Source of the DNA: Wuchereria bancrofti
Lineage: Eukaryota > Nematoda > Chromadorea > Rhabditida > Onchocercidae
DNA length: 57,042 bases
Reading direction: 5' to 3'
Assembly (NCBI GenBank): GCA_005281725.1
Contig: SSBO01000019.1
Coordinates: 1 to 57,042 of the forward strand
Each line of letters begins with the position of its first letter. Position 1 is the stretch's first letter. Positions 45,955-57,042 of this stretch are shown here, piece by piece. A program made the position numbers and the translations under genes. The notes below the pieces were generated by a model that did no database searches, was not told where the DNA came from, and saw only the letters and a list, made by a program, of their open reading frames with translations.

Positions 45955-48900
45955 TGCTATTATTATTATTTCAATGTCAAATTCATTTCCTTCTTTATTT
46001 TCTCTTTCTCTCTCTGTCTTTATGTGCGTTCCTCTTTTTAATAGCCTAATTTAATATACTTCTTGGTATTATGATGATTCAATGTATGTTATAATGTCAT
46101 TTGTATATTTATAATTTGATTATTTATAATTTGAAAAAAATAAAATAAAGAAAAAAGTGAAAAAAAATCAAAGAAACATTGCTATGTGTATAATTATTTT
46201 ATAGATCAAAGAATTTTTTCTTCAATTATTAAATTATATTTTCAATCAATAAAAATATTTAATCTCAACCTTAACAAATTTAATTGCTAGAATTTTGCTT
46301 TTTTAAATAACAATTCAATTTGTTTATTGGAAAGAAAAGAGAAATGAAACCTTTTTATATAATTAAGATAGAAGTTTATGCAAAATAAATGAATTAGGAA
46401 TAGTTTTTAATGGAAATTTTTTATTCCTTCATACATATTCTAATATTAATTACAAATTTATTACTTTATGAAATATACAAAGATGAGAAAATACTTTCAA
46501 TACTGATATATTAATAATCTGAATAAATTAGTAATAATTAAATCATTAATCAATTGGAAATGTGCCAATAAATTTTGCTCATTCTGTGAAAAAATCACAT
46601 ATCTTCCATAATTTATAGATTTAACTTATAACTTATAAAAAATACTAATAACTTATAATAAACAAAATTTACAATAACTTATGACTTATAACATAATTTA
46701 TAACATACGGAATATTTTCAAGTAAATAACATTTTATTATTTTGAAAATGGTACAAAATTCTTCATGTATTATTTGACATTAATTACACAGATCAATAAT
46801 ATTGCTAATTAAAAACTGATCCAAGAAAAAAAATTGCTATTTCATTGCAATATTGGCAAATTTGAATAATTTCACAAATGTCAATTTGGTATTTTTTGTA
46901 CGGATTACTGATAGTACATAATAAAGCTGTTGAGAAGAGATAAAATTAAAAATATATTGAATCGCTTGCTTATTACTTCACATTTTTTAAAATTTATTTT
47001 TCAATTTCTATTTTAAAAGAGAAATTTTAACAAAAAAAATGAGGCGACAATCGCAGCACATAATTTAGCAACAACATTTCATCCATCTGCCCGTTCTACT
47101 TTCACCTTTACCGATTTTTAATTTGATTTTAATACAAACGAACGAATGCAAATGAAATTTAATCGACCGTCTGTCGACAGATGTATCATCGTTTTTTTTG
47201 CAAATTTTCAAATGACAATATAGCACACCACTGGATGGAAAGAGTATTAAAATTATTTAGTTGTTTCAAATTAGAGCACATTTCTTCAAATTTTTCTTTT
47301 TTTGAAAAATTGTTTTTTCATTTTTTGAAAAAATATTATTTCAAAAAACGATAAACGTATTAATGCCTCATTGCTTTATTTACATGCACATAATAATCGG
47401 TAATAATGCTAATATTAATAATAATTAGCATTAATGATAATATTGCTAATACTAATAATATATGCAATGNTGCTATTATTATTATTTCAATGTCAAATTC
47501 ATTTCCTTCTTTATTTTCTCTTTCTCTCTCTGTCTTTATGTGCGTTCCTCTTTTTAATAGCCTAATTTAATATACTTCTTGGTATTATGATGATTCAATG
47601 TATGTTATAATGTCATTTGTATATTTATAATTTGATTATTTATAATTTGAAAAAAATAAAATAAAGAAAAAAGTGAAAAAAAATCAAAGAAACATTGCTA
47701 TGTGTATAATTATTTTATAGATCAAAGAATTTTTTCTTCAATTATTAAATTATATTTTCAATCAATAAAAATATTTAATCTCAACCTTAACAAATTTAAT
47801 TGCTAGAATTTTGCTTTTTTAAATAACAATTCAATTTGTTTATTGGAAAGAAAAGAGAAATGAAACCTTTTTATATAATTAAGATAGAAGTTTATGCAAA
47901 ATAAATGAATTAGGAATAGTTTTTAATGGAAATTTTTTATTCCTTCATACATATTCTAATATTAATTACAAATTTATTACTTTATGAAATATACAAAGAT
48001 GAGAAAATACTTTCAATACTGATATATTAATAATCTGAATAAATTAGTAATAATTAAATCATTAATCAATTGGAAATGTGCCAATAAATTTTGCTCATTC
48101 TGTGAAAAAATCACATATCTTCCATAATTTATAGATTTAACTTATAACTTATAAAAAATACTAATAACTTATAATAAACAAAATTTACAATAACTTATGA
48201 CTTATAACATAATTTATAACATACGGAATATTTTCAAGTAAATAACATTTTATTATTTTGAAAATGGTACAAAATTCTTCATGTATTATTTGACATTAAT
48301 TACACAGATCAATAATATTGCTAATTAAAAACTGATCCAAGAAAAAAAATTGCTATTTCATTGCAATATTGGCAAATTTGAATAATTTCACAAATGTCAA
48401 TTTGGTATTTTTTGTACGGATTACTGATAGTACATAATAAAGCTGTTGAGAAGAGATAAAATTAAAAATATATTGAATCGCTTGCTTATTACTTCACATT
48501 TTTTAAAATTTATTTTTCAATTTCTATTTTAAAAGAGAAATTTTAACAAAAAAAATGAGGCGACAATCGCAGCACATAATTTAGCAACAACATTTCATCC
48601 ATCTGCCCGTTCTACTTTCACCTTTACCGATTTTTAATTTGATTTTAATACAAACGAACGAATGCAAATGAAATTTAATCGACCGTCTGTCGACAGATGT
48701 ATCATCGTTTTTTTTGCAAATTTTCAAATGACAATATAGCACACCACTGGATGGAAAGAGTATTAAAATTATTTAGTTGTTTCAAATTAGAGCACATTTC
48801 TTCAAATTTTTCTTTTTTTGAAAAATTGTTTTTTCATTTTTTGAAAAAATATTATTTCAAAAAACGATAAACGTATTAATGCCTCATTGCTTTATTTACA

Positions 48901-49264
48901 TGCACATAATAATCGGTAATAATGCTAATATTAATAATAATTAGCATTAATGATAATATTGCTAATACTAATNACCGTCTGTCGACAGATGTATCATCGT
49001 TTTTTTTGCAAATTTTCAAATGACAATATAGCACACCACTGGATGGAAAGAGTATTAAAATTATTTAGTTGTTTCAAATTAGAGCACATTTCTTCAAATT
49101 TTTCTTTTTTTGAAAAATTGTTTTTTCATTTTTTGAAAAAATATTATTTCAAAAAACGATAAACGTATTAATGCCTCATTGCTTTATTTACATGCACATA
49201 ATAATCGGTAATAATGCTAATATTAATAATAATTAGCATTAATGATAATATTGCTAATACTAAT
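45955..49264. repeat. 1.5-kb block pair plus 291-bp third partial copy (Ns at 47470, 48973)
   Basis: 45955-47469 recurs at 47471-48972 (13 bases short). Then 48682-48972 recurs again at 48974-49264. The shared part includes CTGTCGACAG and a TAATGCTAAT inverted repeat (47404-47413 with 47424-47433). Confidence 0.9.
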
Positions 49265-49904
49265 AATATATGCAATGTTACGGTAGTACTTCTTATTTGC
49301 AGTACTTTTATTATAATTAATTGTATAACTGCATTAGCATAAAACGTATGCTTATTGTTTGTTGCTATGTTAATAAAAAGCAAAAAGCAAGAATATTGTG
49401 AAGGTGGAAAAAAAGAAAAGAATTTATTTCAACTTTGTACAACAAAATTAAATGTGCAAGCTAAAAGCATATAAAGCTTTTTTTTAAAAAAAAATAAAAT
49501 CACAGTTGGAAATTAAAAAAAACACGTATCGGAAAATGAAAAAGAATGATGTACGACACAAAAATTGCTTTTCAGTTTTTTTAACTTCCTAGTTTTTTCT
49601 AAACATAATTTATAACTTTTTTTAAAGGAATATTTGTGTGCTAACAGATCAGTTTTTTACTTTTTTAATTGAATAAACAATAATTTAAATCAAATAAATT
49701 TTGTTTTTTAAAAATTCTTAAAGTTTTTTCAATAACTGTTTAAATGTTTTAGCAGTAAAACATTTAATAACATGAATTTTTGTAACATTAATAGTAAGAT
49801 TCAGTAAGGATAAAATGTTTCATATGGAACGATCTAAAAAGACAAATCAAATGCTTATTTAAAAAAAAAAATTTTCATTTGAAACAAAAGGCAGAAACAA
49901 AGAA

Positions 49905-50385
49905 TCATTTCGGTTTAGGTGATTTCACTTCAATATTACTTAAAGGTGTTGTTGATTTTGATGGTTCTATTTTCGATCTTTCCACTGATACTGATATTGG
50001 TGGACTTTGGACAAGATTTAGGGTAAAGCTTGAAGTGGGTACTTGGAACGGAAACATTGCCAATGGTAGAGATGTTATCGGTGATCCGGTAATCACCGTA
50101 TTTGTTGTTGAGGAGGGGGTAATTGGTGATGATGGCGCTGCTGTTGGTATGGCAAGTGGTACAAATGATGTAGAAGGTGGCAGATTGCTAGGAGTTGCAG
50201 CGGTTGATAAGCCAAGTGGAAGCGATGAGGTTTGAAGCGGAAAAAGTCTTGGATGATTTAGCGCATTAGCTGCCATATAGTTGGACCAGTATGGATTAGT
50301 GCGCAATAATTGCTGTATTGCGGCGACATTTGATGCTTCATTCAGCAGATCCATTCCAACGGCTGCTTGTCTTTTCCATTTCGTT
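49905..50385 (-). CDS. ceh-30/ceh-31 (BarH-like): BarH-like exon 4 (C-terminal region)
   Basis: From a TTTATAG acceptor: [37 protein letters not shown], then a long Ser/Thr/Pro-rich tail ending SPKPK and TGA. The NPYW block resembles the S-P-Y-F block after the BarH homeodomain. The plus-strand open frame across this exon (49879-50235) is its antisense shadow. Confidence 0.93.
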
Positions 50386-53300
50386 CTATAAATTGAATTT
50401 AATTTGAAATCAAAAATCTTACTTTTCAAAATTTTTACTAAGTAGTCTTATGATACAATTAAAATCACAATTTATTATTACTAATATGTACAATAGTAGA
50501 GCAACAATTATACAAAATAGTGGCAATGATAAAATGCATTTATCACTTTTAATCAAGTAATAATTAACAATAAATTAATCAGTTATTTTGCTCTTGAAAA
50601 TTTAATTTTCCTTTTCAATCATTTTTTTTAAAATTTTATTTTGAAATAGATAAGGAAGGAAAGGAATGATAATTTTGAACACATTTTAATGATTTTATCT
50701 ACAAAAATGAACTATTGTCATCAAATAAAAAGCAAAATGCATTTTTGCTCGAATGCTTTAAATTTACATTAACAAATAATTTATTGGTAAGCGAAATAAC
50801 AGGAAACGCAGGAGAAAGTAACGGTTGAAAGTTGAATTTTAAGGAAACAAAATGAAAGAGAGATGGTATCATGAAATAGACGAAACATTAATTCTGTCTC
50901 TCTTGCCATCTCTTTGCTAATATAAACATATCTCTTCTAATCCATTCTTTTGCTTTTGTTCACAATTTTAGGTACAATGAGCAATTTTAGGATGTTAAAG
51001 TTTGCTAATTGCCTTTTCAACCTTGCACTAATTTCATATCATTTTCCCTCCCTCTTTTTTTTCTCTCTTTTACACTCTTTCTTAATAAATCATAACAAAG
51101 TAATAGATTGAAAAAAGTGAGAGAGACAGAAAGAGAAAAAAGGAGAAAAGTTATTGCTTTACAAATAAAAAGCGAAAATTGGAAAAAGAAAGCATTTACA
51201 GTATTTCTTGAAAAGTACGGAGTAAAACTGTGGAAAAGACAAGTTGGAGTTTCAACGTGTTTTTAATTATTTTTTTCTTCAAAATTTATTACATGATTTG
51301 ATACGAGGAATGACAATTTAAAATGTAATGCACAAGTATGAAGTCAATAAAGTAGTGAAATAACAAATCATTAGCTTTTTTCTTTTTTGGACATTATTTT
51401 TCAAATCTTTTTCTTTTTTTTGTTTGATTATTATTGTACCAAATTTTTTTTTTAAATTAAAACAATAGCTTAACTTTCTTTTCGCTATGAATGATAATTT
51501 AATAAGAAAAATTTTAATGGAATTTTAGTTTCAATTAATTCCAATTCTTACTGAAAATGAGGAATATGTAATAATAAAACCATCAAAAAATTATTATTTA
51601 AAAATTTTTACTAAATAAATATCACTTCAATGTCATTGAAAGTAGAGAAAGAAAATTAAAATGAGCAAAAAAATTGAAAGGAAGAAAATCTTTTTTTAAA
51701 AAAATCAATTACCGTCGATTTTGATACCACGTTTTCACTTGTGTATCAGAAAGACCCATTCGCTGGGCTAAATCCATTCGATCTTGCACACTCAAATATT
51801 TTTGCTTATCAAATGTTGCTTCTAATTCCTAAAAATATAAAAACAAAAAAATTTTTGAGAGTTAATTTTTATGAATTAAAAACGCTGTAAAATTTTTGGA
51901 GAGTTTTAGAAAAATTAATTATATTATGTCATATCACACTTGTAATTGTTTATCAGTAAAAATTGTTCGTGCTTTACGAGCTTTTTTACCACATCCAGTT
52001 GAGGAATGTGAATGTGGACTGCAACCGGAACGATGTGATTCCGTTGACCCGCTTCGTTCATCCTCACCCAATGATGATAATTCTGAATTAAATGATATAA
52101 GTGATTATAATGATAACAATGGAAACAAATTTTCTTCCACTTTTTGCTTTTTTTCTTTCCCTCTAATCTAATTCATTTTTTAACAAAATAACGTGCTTTC
52201 ATTTTTATCTGCTTTACACATTTTAATTTTCCAATTTAAAAAAATTAAAAATTATTTATCTGTTAATTTATTGGTTGACAAATTTCCAACTATTAATGTA
52301 ATCGAGCAATACAAACTGTGAAAATAAATAAATTCTAAGAAAAAATTATTATAATTAATTTAAATTTTGGTGAGTTTCAATTTAATAAAAGTGATTTTTC
52401 GCCTAAAATTTCCTTCTAAGTTTTTTTTATGGACAAAGTATAATTTTTCCTTCTTCCATTTTTCTATTCAATCAGTTAAACAACATTTTCTCATTTCTTT
52501 CTTTCCTTTTTACTCTCTCTCTTTCACACACACATACATACATTTATTCAATTGATATTATCCTTAGGAACCGTAAAATTGATTTGGTAACAAATCAAAT
52601 AATAATAACAGTACAAGCCAATCATATGACAAGACAATAACTTAAAAAAGTACTTTGTTGGTAATTAGTAAATGAGTAACGAATTAAATGAGCAAATCTC
52701 ATCTTTCAATAATCCGTTTAATTAATCCATAATCAATTGTAAATCTTCATTGAACATATATCTCCCATCTTACCTTTATTTTGCTTTTTTTTATAACTAC
52801 CATAGTTTTCTCACCTTTCTCTTCTCTTCCATCTAATACCTAATTTTTTTTTCATTAATTAATCCTAGATTAAAAGCATGTTAATCCTCTCTTTNATTGT
52901 AAATCTTCATTGAACATATATCTCCCATCTTACCTTTATTTTGCTTTTTTTTATAACTACCATAGTTTTCTCACCTTTCTCTTCTCTTCCATCTAATACC
53001 TAATTTTTTTTTCATTAATTAATCCTAGATTAAAAGCATGTTAATCCTCTCTTTCGTACAAAAATATCACCATCCTTCAAAAAGACTATTTCATCCTCTA
53101 ATTTTTCAATCTTCCATCTGCGCTCAATAATTTACAATTTCGATAATCCATTTAAGCTGACTAAGAGCAATAATTATTAATACTTGTAATAAACAGCTTA
53201 TAAATTAGTTATTACTAAAAATAGATTGGTTAAAAAGAAGAGTAGAAAGCAATAAAAATAAAGAGAAGAAAAAAAAGGAAAAAGGTGAGATGTAAATTAT

Positions 53301-54463
53301 AGAGAGATAGAAGAAATGAAAAATTTGAAAGAATAGAAAAAAAGGAAAAAGGTTTTGTTAATAATAATTAATAAATAAAAGTAGATGAAATTAGGAAAGA
53401 GATATTTTCCGCTTCAATACCACTAAATTATGGTTACGGTTAAATTGAATCAAAAATGACCTATTACAATTTTATTATTTTATATCATTCATTACAATTT
53501 TTGTAATTAATGTTGTCTTGAAAAAAATTATCATTTTTAACAATTTATTCTGGCTCTATCAATATTATTTTATATTAAAGAAATTTTGTAAAATTTTTCC
53601 TAAAATTATTTTGAAAAAATAAGATTAAATGAATTATTTTATAGCATGCTTAAAAAGATGAGATAATATAATGAATGGTTAAGAGAGGTATTAAATGAAT
53701 GAAATTATTATTACCTGTTTATATTATTGGTAAGCTTAACATTTCTGATTAATATACAACAGAAACAATATGACAAATATTTTGCTTATTTAATGCAATT
53801 TCTGGCAACAAAAAAATTACAATTACGACAGAGTGAATATATAAAAAAAAATAAATTTTTGAAATTTACAATTTTTTTTCGTTTTTACTTTAATTGAATT
53901 AAAATAAATTTGTTTTCATGTAATAATAAAATAGACAGAAGCAATTATAATTCACTAACTGTCTTTTTTTGAACTTTACAGAACTGCAAATATTTTATTC
54001 TTATCTACATATGTATTTTTTCAGTAGAAAAATCGAAATTTTACAAAATTTTTTAAAAAATATATCAAAAAATTTATAAAATATATTAAAAAATGAATTA
54101 TTTTGATGAATAAAAAAATTGTAATAACAAATTCTTAAAATTAAAAACGAATTGTTAAATAATTTGAATTTTTTATTGAAATATTTTGGAAAAAAATTTT
54201 TTTTTTGCTTTTTAAATTAATAACTAACCATTTTCACCACTTGTATTTGCTTTTTCATCATTTGAATCAAGAATATCAGAAATTCGGAAGCTACTATTAC
54301 CCGAACTATTGCTGCTATGCAAATTATTAGCAGAAGTGACAATTTTTCCGGCACTACTATTTTGTGTGCCGGATGTTGTATTTAAAAGTGCTATCGTTGC
54401 CGGATCCATCACACTGTACGCAAACGAATTCATCATTAATTGTCGTGGATCCAATAGATTCAT
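49905..54463 (-). CDS. ceh-30/ceh-31 (BarH-like): BarH-type homeobox transcription factor (324 aa, four exons)
   Basis: BarH proteins are nuclear DNA-binding regulators of neuronal and sensory cell fate. In C. elegans the class is represented by ceh-30 and ceh-31. Four exons (54229-54463, 51940-52082, 51713-51828, 49905-50385) join in phase through GT-AG introns of 2146, 111 and 1327 bases to give 324 codons with no break. The homeodomain spans residues 113-172, with [32 protein letters not shown] and [16 protein letters not shown]. The Tyr in WYQN and the following QAAVGMDLL are BarH hallmarks. FRISDIL (residues 59-65) is an eh1/FIL-like repressor motif in the expected N-terminal place. The C-terminus is Ser/Thr/Pro-rich. 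The start used is ATG 54463, just after a TTGCAG acceptor. An upstream exon or the in-frame ATG at 54490 is possible. Confidence 0.93.
50386..51712 (-). other. BarH-like intron 3
   Basis: AT-rich, with pyrimidine- and purine-rich tracts (51040-51150). No nested gene seen. Confidence 0.7.
51713..51828 (-). CDS. ceh-30/ceh-31 (BarH-like): BarH-like exon 3 (homeodomain core)
   Basis: From an ATTTTTAG acceptor, 116 bases: [20 protein letters not shown], then [18 protein letters not shown], with a split Arg codon before GTAATTG. It contains helix 2 and most of the recognition helix, including Trp48 and Asn51 of the homeodomain (residues 160 and 163). Confidence 0.95.
51940..52082 (-). CDS. ceh-30/ceh-31 (BarH-like): BarH-like exon 2 (start of homeodomain)
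   Basis: From a TTTAATTCAG acceptor, 143 bases. The split Glu codon is completed exactly by exon 1. It codes a Ser/His-rich acidic stretch ([19 protein letters not shown]) and then [17 protein letters not shown], the N-terminal arm and first part of helix 1. The donor is GTGTGA. Confidence 0.92.
52083..54228 (-). other. BarH-like intron 1
   Basis: 2.1 kb, AT-rich, containing the N-gap repeat at 52736-53054. Large first introns of homeobox genes often hold enhancers, but no specific site is recognised here. Confidence 0.6.
52736..53054. repeat. 159-bp block pair around the N at 52895
   Basis: 52736-52894 recurs as 52896-53054, apparently identical. Confidence 0.9.
54229..54463 (-). CDS. ceh-30/ceh-31 (BarH-like): BarH-like exon 1 (eh1 motif)
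   Basis: Reads [20 protein letters not shown] and on to [20 protein letters not shown]. It ends EN plus one base before GTTAGTT. The FRISDIL motif probably recruits Groucho-type co-repressors (family knowledge). A possible acceptor TTGTTGCAG ends six bases before the ATG, so coding might begin in an earlier exon outside what I can define. Confidence 0.85.
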
Positions 54464-57042
54464 TACCTTCTGCAACAACAAAATTCCCACATTCGATTAT
54501 TAATTAATAGATTTTCTATCAAAATATTGATTACACTTATAATTGATAAAAGTTAACATTGATTAATAAAGTGACAAATTACGAATCAAATTTTAAATTA
54601 TGAATTAAATATTAAATATCGATTAATTTGAAAGAGTTTTACAAGAACAAAAGCTTAAAAAATTAATTAAAAAATTAAAATAGTTGAAACACGATTAATT
54701 TCAGAAGTCATCGAAATGTTAAAGCCAATTTGTTTACAGTGTATATCAAATACAGTAGTAATTGATCATTTTGAAAATAGAATAAGCTGATTAAGATGAA
54801 TGTTAATAATTAAATTAATGATTTTATCATTTACTAGTTGCATAACACTCTAAACTAATTTGTTAAATCAAATCAATCCTTCTAGAGCTTTAAATTGAAA
54901 TTTTGGTAATCCATCTTAGATGCACCTTCCTTTAATTTTACACAGATTTATCAGTATTTAATTTCTTTTATTTTAAATTCCAGCTAGTATCGCTTTAAGA
55001 TATATTTTATTATTATGAATGAATTTTATTAATTACAACTTTTGCTTAATTTTATTTTTTCCAAATATGATTTTTTTAAAAAAAAGATAATTAGCAATAT
55101 TAATTTTTTATCATTTTTGTTTTATTTTGCAAGGAAAATGAATTAAAATTTAAGTGATTAAATAGCAACGAATTAATTAGTCAGTAAAATTTCAGGTCAT
55201 ATTATATATTTCATTTCAATACAGGTTATGGTAATAAATGATAAATTGAATGAAAAATTGTCAATTTTTCTTTTCAAATTAATGATTAGTAATTTTTACA
55301 GTGACAACTATTATGTATGGTTGACATTTTTTTTTGAAAATCATTTGAAATAAATTTTGCAGCATAATTTCTACTTTTTTTTATTTTTTTTATTTTTTGA
55401 ATTAACAAATTAACCAATAATTTGATAACAAGTTTAATTATGAGCTTTTTGCACTATTTTGCTCAGTTTGCATCACATTCCGCTTCTCACAATTCATTTA
55501 TTTCCTCTTCCTCCTCAATCAACTCCCCCGCTCTCTGCTATTATCATTCAGAAGGGAGTTGTGATCATTTTTTAACTTTATATATATTTATTATTTATAA
55601 TAAACTATTGTTAATAAAGTTATCAACCAGAATGTGTCATCTCAACTCTCACTAGATATACAATTTATTATAAGTTGTTAAAAAAAAATTTAATTTTCAA
55701 AATTTTATAAATGTCATTTTTCAGTTCTTTTTTTTTCAACTCTTATTTAACAAATCATTTTTCTTCATTGAAAAGTAATATTTAAAAATGTTATTTATTT
55801 ACAAAAATCAAATGATCAAATTATTTGACAAAACAGAAAAGAAGGAGAAGCTAATGAAATTATATATTAACATTTGTAATCATATATTAACATTTATTAG
55901 TCGAAAATTTTTCTACCATATTTTTGAATTTAATTTTTGCAAATTCATTGAACTATTTTTTACATTTGAATGAGGGAAAGAAACATTTAAGTTCAAATGT
56001 AATTTTGATTTTAAATTAATGATAACTAATTGGTTAGAAACTAAAAAAGAATGAGAAAATGATAGACAATTTAGGATGAATGAAATTTACTGTTTAGGAA
56101 TTAATTTCGAAAAGTGCTTTCTTATAATTTTTCCTTCAATTTAGTGACTGAAAAGTGAAAACTGCATATTTTTATTGCAATCAAAAATTTACTCATAAAA
56201 TGTTCAAGCTTGCTTGAGATTGTTTCATTTTCTCCAGGTTAACACTTAAAATATAATTACAATTACTTAAATTAAACCCATTGAATTAATTATTTTCAAT
56301 ATTAAATCATATTTAATTATTCAGTATATATATCCATGAAATAATGAGTAGTTTAGCAATTAATTATGCCTACCTGTTTTATCATTTATTCTTTTCAACA
56401 ATAATCGAATGGAAATTATAACAAATGAAAAGACAAGGAAAATTATTAGATTAGATATTTAAGATACAATTAAAAGTTTGTCTTATTTAAAATTCAAATT
56501 TAGAGGTGAAAGAGAGTATTAAAGAGATTTTAAGAAAATCTTTGAAATTAATGGATACTCTGGTAAAACAAGTTAAGTAATTAAATTAAAACAAAGTTTT
56601 TTTTAAAAAAAATTTTTTCTTTTTCTTAAATTTAAAAATTTTCAAACTTTGAATTTACCGGATAAAAATATAAAACATATTTCAAAATCAATGAGTTATC
56701 TTGATTTATAGAAATATTTAGAGATTTAAATTTATCAAAAAAATAACAAATAAAACCTAAACTATTCATAAATATGCACTAGCATTTATGAACATAACAA
56801 AAATCCGGATGAAGCAATTAAATATCGGATAAGAATATAAAATATACTTTAAACAACAACCAGCAACAACAACGACAGCAAAAATAACGACAACAACGAT
56901 GTACCATAACAACATGAACAATGAGAGTGAGAGAAAGAGAGAGATGGAGAGGGAAGGAGAGAATGTTATTAGAAGAGAAGCTGATCAAGTCACCGTAATG
57001 GGACTGAGAGAGGACGTTTTGGGGTGGGACGACAGTAGCGCA
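54464..57042. other. Upstream region of the BarH-like gene
   Basis: No supported exon. Mostly AT-rich. At 56860-56965 there is an ACAACA-rich run followed by a GA-rich tract, which on the minus strand reads as a CT-rich then TTGTTG-rich block. This may be part of a promoter or 5' untranslated region, since the gene is transcribed away from it, but no core promoter element can be assigned. Confidence 0.4.

Larger units (their letters stand above)
44903..49904. other. Gene-poor AT-rich region
   Basis: No exon recognised. It contains a purine tract (45206-45285), an (AAT)n microsatellite (45717-45835), a cluster of ACTTATAA-like motifs (46624-46707, repeated at +1516) and the N-gap repeats. The short open frames here come from triplet repeats. 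Confidence 0.5.

Noticed and set aside
49879..50235. 118-codon plus-strand open frame
   Set aside because: It lies antisense to exon 4 of the BarH-like gene, which has matching splice phases and family motifs.
2134..53054. CRISPR or satellite array
   Set aside because: The repeats are pairs of long blocks at N gaps, not short regularly spaced units.
1..57042. Nuclear insert of Wolbachia or mitochondrial DNA
   Set aside because: No bacterial or mitochondrial gene fragments were recognised in any frame.

Overview
The window looks like draft nuclear DNA from a nematode. It is very AT-rich, has long introns ending in T-rich ...TTTTCAG acceptors, carries microsatellites and LTR relics, and encodes a BarH-class homeobox protein close to the nematode form. 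A spirurid or filarial worm is my best guess, but this is inference only. There are no operons, CRISPR arrays or bacterial genes.

Layout. Positions 779-12553 (+ strand) hold a decayed, intron-containing quiescin sulfhydryl oxidase (QSOX) locus. It has a signal peptide, a thioredoxin-domain CxxC, an Erv-domain CxxC and a QSOX-type C-terminus, but also frameshifts, stops at conserved Trp or Tyr sites, and a 501-bp solo LTR inserted near the start of one exon with a 5-bp target-site duplication. Positions 12554-18378 are non-coding. 18379-18743 is a second LTR-like element. 19817-20057 is a terminal exon of a possible MYND-type zinc-finger protein with a frameshift. About 20879-20961 is a tRNA-Leu-like relic. 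22884-29654 (+) is a decayed protein kinase, probably polo-like, with the catalytic HRD motif broken, the APE motif lost and two perfect hairpins in or beside its introns. 29655-39900 is gene-poor. 39925-42240 (+) is a third decayed gene that I could not identify. 42250-49900 is gene-poor with (ATT)n tracts. 49905-54463 (- strand) is an intact four-exon BarH-type homeobox gene (324 codons), the only gene here that reads cleanly.

Assembly. There are 16 N gaps (15 of one base, one of 22). At every one, sequence on one side is repeated on the other side, in blocks of about 0.14-0.34 kb or 1.3-2.0 kb, sometimes with small allelic differences. This is best read as unmerged overlapping contig ends or haplotypes, so copy numbers of exons in these blocks should not be trusted. 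One further 1.35-kb tandem repeat (7401-10106) has no N at its junction.

The genes do not form a pathway. The main biology is an intact developmental regulator next to a run of plus-strand loci that appear to be decaying, with a clear transposon insertion in one of them. I found no convincing new system.
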